From Eudorina sp. 2006-703-Eu-15 (lineage: Eukaryota; Chlorophyta; Chlorophyceae; Chlamydomonadales; Volvocaceae), in NCBI GenBank assembly GCA_003117195.1, contig BDSI01000160.1:54290-118289 (forward strand): a DNA stretch of 64,000 nt. Direction: 5' to 3'. Under the pieces are notes generated by a model. It searched no databases, was not told where the DNA came from, and saw only the letters and a list, made by a program, of their open reading frames with translations. A program made the translations under genes and the position numbers. Each line of letters begins with the position of its first letter. Position 1 is the stretch's first letter. Of this stretch, positions 63,901-64,000 are shown piece after piece.

Positions 63901-64000
63901 CTGGGAGGCCAAGCACACTCAGCACTCAGGCAACCGAAAGGGCTCTCCGCTGAGGCGGGGCGGCGCCGGCGGCGCCGCCACAGCTGCGGAGCCGGCGGCG
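60368..64000 (+). CDS. Cytochrome P450, 5' part (CYP711/CYP3-like), 3' end outside window
   Basis: Exons 60368-60607, 61122-61179, 61384-61487, 61882-61938, 62200-62294, 62390-62617, 62876-63187, 63570-63666 and 63857->64000 join in phase to 445 residues, open at the edge. An N-terminal signal-anchor helix (GWVGALLALLGWGLLVAIVV) is followed by the hinge HIPGPPALPLVGCVPQL, then YNKYGPVFKVALGRIWAVVV. Next come the B/C region (DDFWRTVRSAWQPAFSAPSL) and STAYGVDF. The family is ER-anchored heme monooxygenases; order and motifs resemble the CYP711 (MAX1) and thromboxane-synthase-like clans. After VDF a low-complexity Ala/Pro stretch of about 60 residues is inserted (about 62930-63110). The I-helix, ExxR and heme-binding Cys regions are not in the window, so activity cannot be judged. 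An ATG at 60413 in the same frame is an alternative start. Confidence -1.
60894..60950 (+). repeat. (CTGT)n microsatellite
   Basis: About fourteen CTGT units followed by GGCT/GGCTT units, in P450 intron 60608-61121. Confidence -1.
61812..61868 (+). repeat. 18-bp tandem repeat CCCCATGCCGTACACCTG
   Basis: Three copies (the last reads CATAC) just before the acceptor at 61880-61881. It partly overlaps the polypyrimidine region of that intron. Confidence -1.
63667..63800 (+). repeat. 33-34 bp tandem repeat carrying GACCCATGGGTC
   Basis: Four copies of GTGCGTGACCCATGGGTCGG followed by ACGGGTGCTGCAG, with the third copy decayed (CACCCATGAGTTGG). The first begins right at the donor of exon 63570-63666, so its start GTGCGT also serves as the splice donor. 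Confidence -1.

Overview
This window looks like nuclear DNA of a chlorophyte green alga, most likely of the Chlamydomonas/Volvox type. The supporting signs are very high GC, many short introns with canonical splice sites and pyrimidine-rich 3' ends, abundant (CA)n/(GT)n and minisatellite DNA in introns, long Ala/Gly/Pro tracts in proteins, TGTAA poly(A)-type signals, and protein families typical of ciliated photosynthetic eukaryotes. There are no prokaryotic operons, CRISPR arrays, rRNA or tRNA genes that I can support.

Seven genes can be reconstructed exon by exon, with reading phase checked across introns. (1) 1-25521 (+): the 3' part of a giant polycystin/TRP-type channel gene, 31 visible exons and about 4,350 residues. 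It has about five Cry22/DUF5011-like Ig repeats, an Ala-rich acidic linker, a polycystin TOP domain, transmembrane segments S2-S6, and a cytoplasmic tail of about 2,200 residues. (2) 31288-34889 (-): an unrecognised 1,097-residue protein with one N-terminal membrane segment and a Ser/Ala/Asp/Glu-rich body. (3) 40040-42372 (-): a HY5-type bZIP transcription factor. (4) 45649-47171 (+): a thioredoxin-like [2Fe-2S] protein resembling the soluble DGAT3 class. (5) 49402-52006 (-): an unrecognised, probably organelle-targeted membrane protein, whose first exon carries an in-frame stop and a phase error in this assembly. (6) 52504-58440 (+): a FAM227-domain protein. (7) 60368->64000 (+): the 5' part of a cytochrome P450 of CYP711/CYP3-like appearance; its heme-binding end lies outside the window.

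Genes 1 and 2 converge, as do 4 and 5. Genes 3/4 and 5/6 are divergent; the 5/6 pair shares a spacer of about 500 bp with a TATA box. The polycystin and FAM227 genes suggest ciliary functions, the HY5 gene light-regulated transcription, and genes 4 and 7 lipid or isoprenoid metabolism. Nothing shows that they act together.

The most interesting non-genic signal is a set of short dispersed repeats in introns and spacers. One family has a fixed 3' end, copies of about 30 to 81 bp, and 12-14 bp flanking direct repeats, which is what 5'-truncated retrotransposition (SINE/LINE type) would leave. A second family of about 100 bp occurs three times, each time with the same end next to a tandem repeat. 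Several one-base phase breaks in otherwise conserved exons suggest consensus errors or allele damage.
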